Shown in pieces: positions 14,648-15,291 of a DNA stretch of 15,291 nucleotides. Where the stretch lies: contig JAADIN010000159.1 of the NCBI GenBank assembly GCA_013151315.1, positions 1 to 15,291 of the forward strand. Reading direction: 5' to 3'. Position 1 is the stretch's first letter. Each line of letters begins with the position of its first letter. The position numbers and the translations under genes were made by a program. Below the pieces are notes generated by a model. The model made no database searches and had not been told where the DNA came from. It saw only the letters and a program-made list of their open reading frames with translations. Source of the stretch: Planctomycetota bacterium. Lineage in GTDB: Bacteria; Planctomycetota; Planctomycetia; Pirellulales; Lacipirellulaceae.

Positions 14648-15136
14648 ATGGCACGTGAAATCTACCCGCGTGAAGATCTACTGCGAGATGCGCGAGCGCT
14701 GCTGCCTCGTGTGCATCTTGAGGTCGTGACCGCCCGACAGAAGGAGATGGTCTTTGCCGGTTTTCGTGCTCAGGGTGGGCTGAGTCTCTATTTCGACTCC
14801 GATCCGGTCTATCACTTCAACAGCTCGAACCAACTACGCCGAGCGTATGTTGAAGATCGCCTCATCAAAGCCGAAGCAGGACGATTGGTCGCATTGAGGC
14901 GACAGCAGTCGCAGAATTCGTCAGAGCTGCTTCGGCACGAGATGTCAGACTCCGAAGCACTTCAGTTTTGTCAGTCGCTTGGAGTACGCCTCAAGGAGTT
15001 GCAAGAGGCCCTGCAGGCAAAGCGATACACGGTCGTTGGGCAAATCCCCGAGGCGGGTGATGCCGTTGGCCAAGTGCAAAGTTGGCTCGAGGGCTTGCGC
15101 GAAGTGACGATTGCCGATTCGCCGAGGGTTGGCTAG
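14648..15136 (+). CDS. Hypothetical protein, 162 residues
   Basis: I do not recognise this family. The protein is soluble, with no signal peptide or membrane segment. It opens MAREIYPREDLLRDARALLP, then has a strand-rich stretch (VHLEVVTARQKEMVFAGFRA then GGLSLYFDSDPVYHFN), then a charged helical middle (AEAGRLVALRRQQSQN) and a helical end (SLGVRLKELQEALQAKRYTV). The well-ordered alternation and the lack of a longer competing frame favour a real gene. No good Shine-Dalgarno precedes the ATG. It stands alone after the MITE-like pair and is divergent from the MFS/spermidine-synthase-like gene. Confidence 0.75.
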   Translation: MAREIYPREDLLRDARALLPRVHLEVVTARQKEMVFAGFRAQGGLSLYFDSDPVYHFNSSNQLRRAYVEDRLIKAEAGRLVALRRQQSQNSSELLRHEMSDSEALQFCQSLGVRLKELQEALQAKRYTVVGQIPEAGDAVGQVQSWLEGLREVTIADSPRVG

Positions 15137-15291
15137 AGCACCGTTGCTTGGCCGAATTTGCTTTGAAGCTCACAGCCGGGAGCGTTCGATCCACGGCGAA
15201 CCATGGCCAATGCCAGCGGAGCTTCTTGCCGAGGCGACCAACAGGAAGAGGTCACTTTTCCGACTTCTTTTTCTGCTGAAAGGAGCTTGGT
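15137..15291. other. Right-edge stretch without a supported gene
   Basis: The last 155 bases hold no convincing start, hairpin or repeat. Short open frames here look like chance. Confidence 0.4.

Overview
The window looks like chromosome from a planctomycete, most probably of the Pirellulales/Pirellula-Rhodopirellula type. This is inferred from the protein families: a very long PVC-type heme-binding dehydrogenase-like protein with a C-terminal CxxCH cytochrome domain, a DUF1080 (3-keto-disaccharide hydrolase) protein, a secreted ceramidase-like protein, a fused MFS/spermidine-synthase-like membrane protein, and an M50-like membrane protein with a rhomboid-type C-terminal tail. KdsB shows that the organism makes Kdo, so it has a Gram-negative type envelope. 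Genes lie on both strands in short units with moderate GC. No phage, conjugation, CRISPR or recognisable defence genes are visible.

Layout from left to right. A minus-strand gene of unknown function, possibly sensory, runs off the left edge (1-371). A minus-strand M50-like membrane protein with degraded catalytic motifs follows (688-1734), possibly coupled to a small one-helix membrane protein (1728-1979). A perfect long palindrome sits at 2015-2097. A minus-strand pair, kdsB and an RmlD-like reductase, occupies 3947 down to 2158. A 354-bp divergent gap with a second copy of the palindrome separates kdsB from glmS (plus strand, 4302-6167). A minus-strand two-gene unit follows: the PVC-type cytochrome/dehydrogenase-like gene (10920 down to 7951) and a ceramidase-domain gene (7951 down to 6465) that is split by a frameshift. 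The DUF1080 gene (11078-11935) is divergent from this unit. A row of three hairpins separates it from the convergent MFS/spermidine-synthase-like gene (14199 down to 12076). Two abutting MITE-like elements lie at 14241-14499. A gene of unknown function (14648-15136) closes the window.

How the genes fit together: glmS makes glucosamine-6-phosphate for peptidoglycan and lipid A, and kdsB activates Kdo for LPS, so the divergent kdsB/glmS block is an envelope-precursor region. The PVC-heme, ceramidase-like and DUF1080 genes form a second block of exported proteins, probably periplasmic breakdown of sugars or lipids; this is inferred from family and from export signals.

The most notable observations are not a new multi-gene system. 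They are: (1) the ceramidase-domain gene is broken by a precise 5-bp tandem duplication, and removing one copy restores the reading frame; (2) a pair of roughly 132-bp non-coding elements, inverted relative to each other, with 11-16 bp terminal repeats bounded by CTAG and sharing one terminus; (3) related long palindromes elsewhere with conserved loops; (4) likely loss of catalytic residues in the M50-like protein and the RmlD-like reductase.
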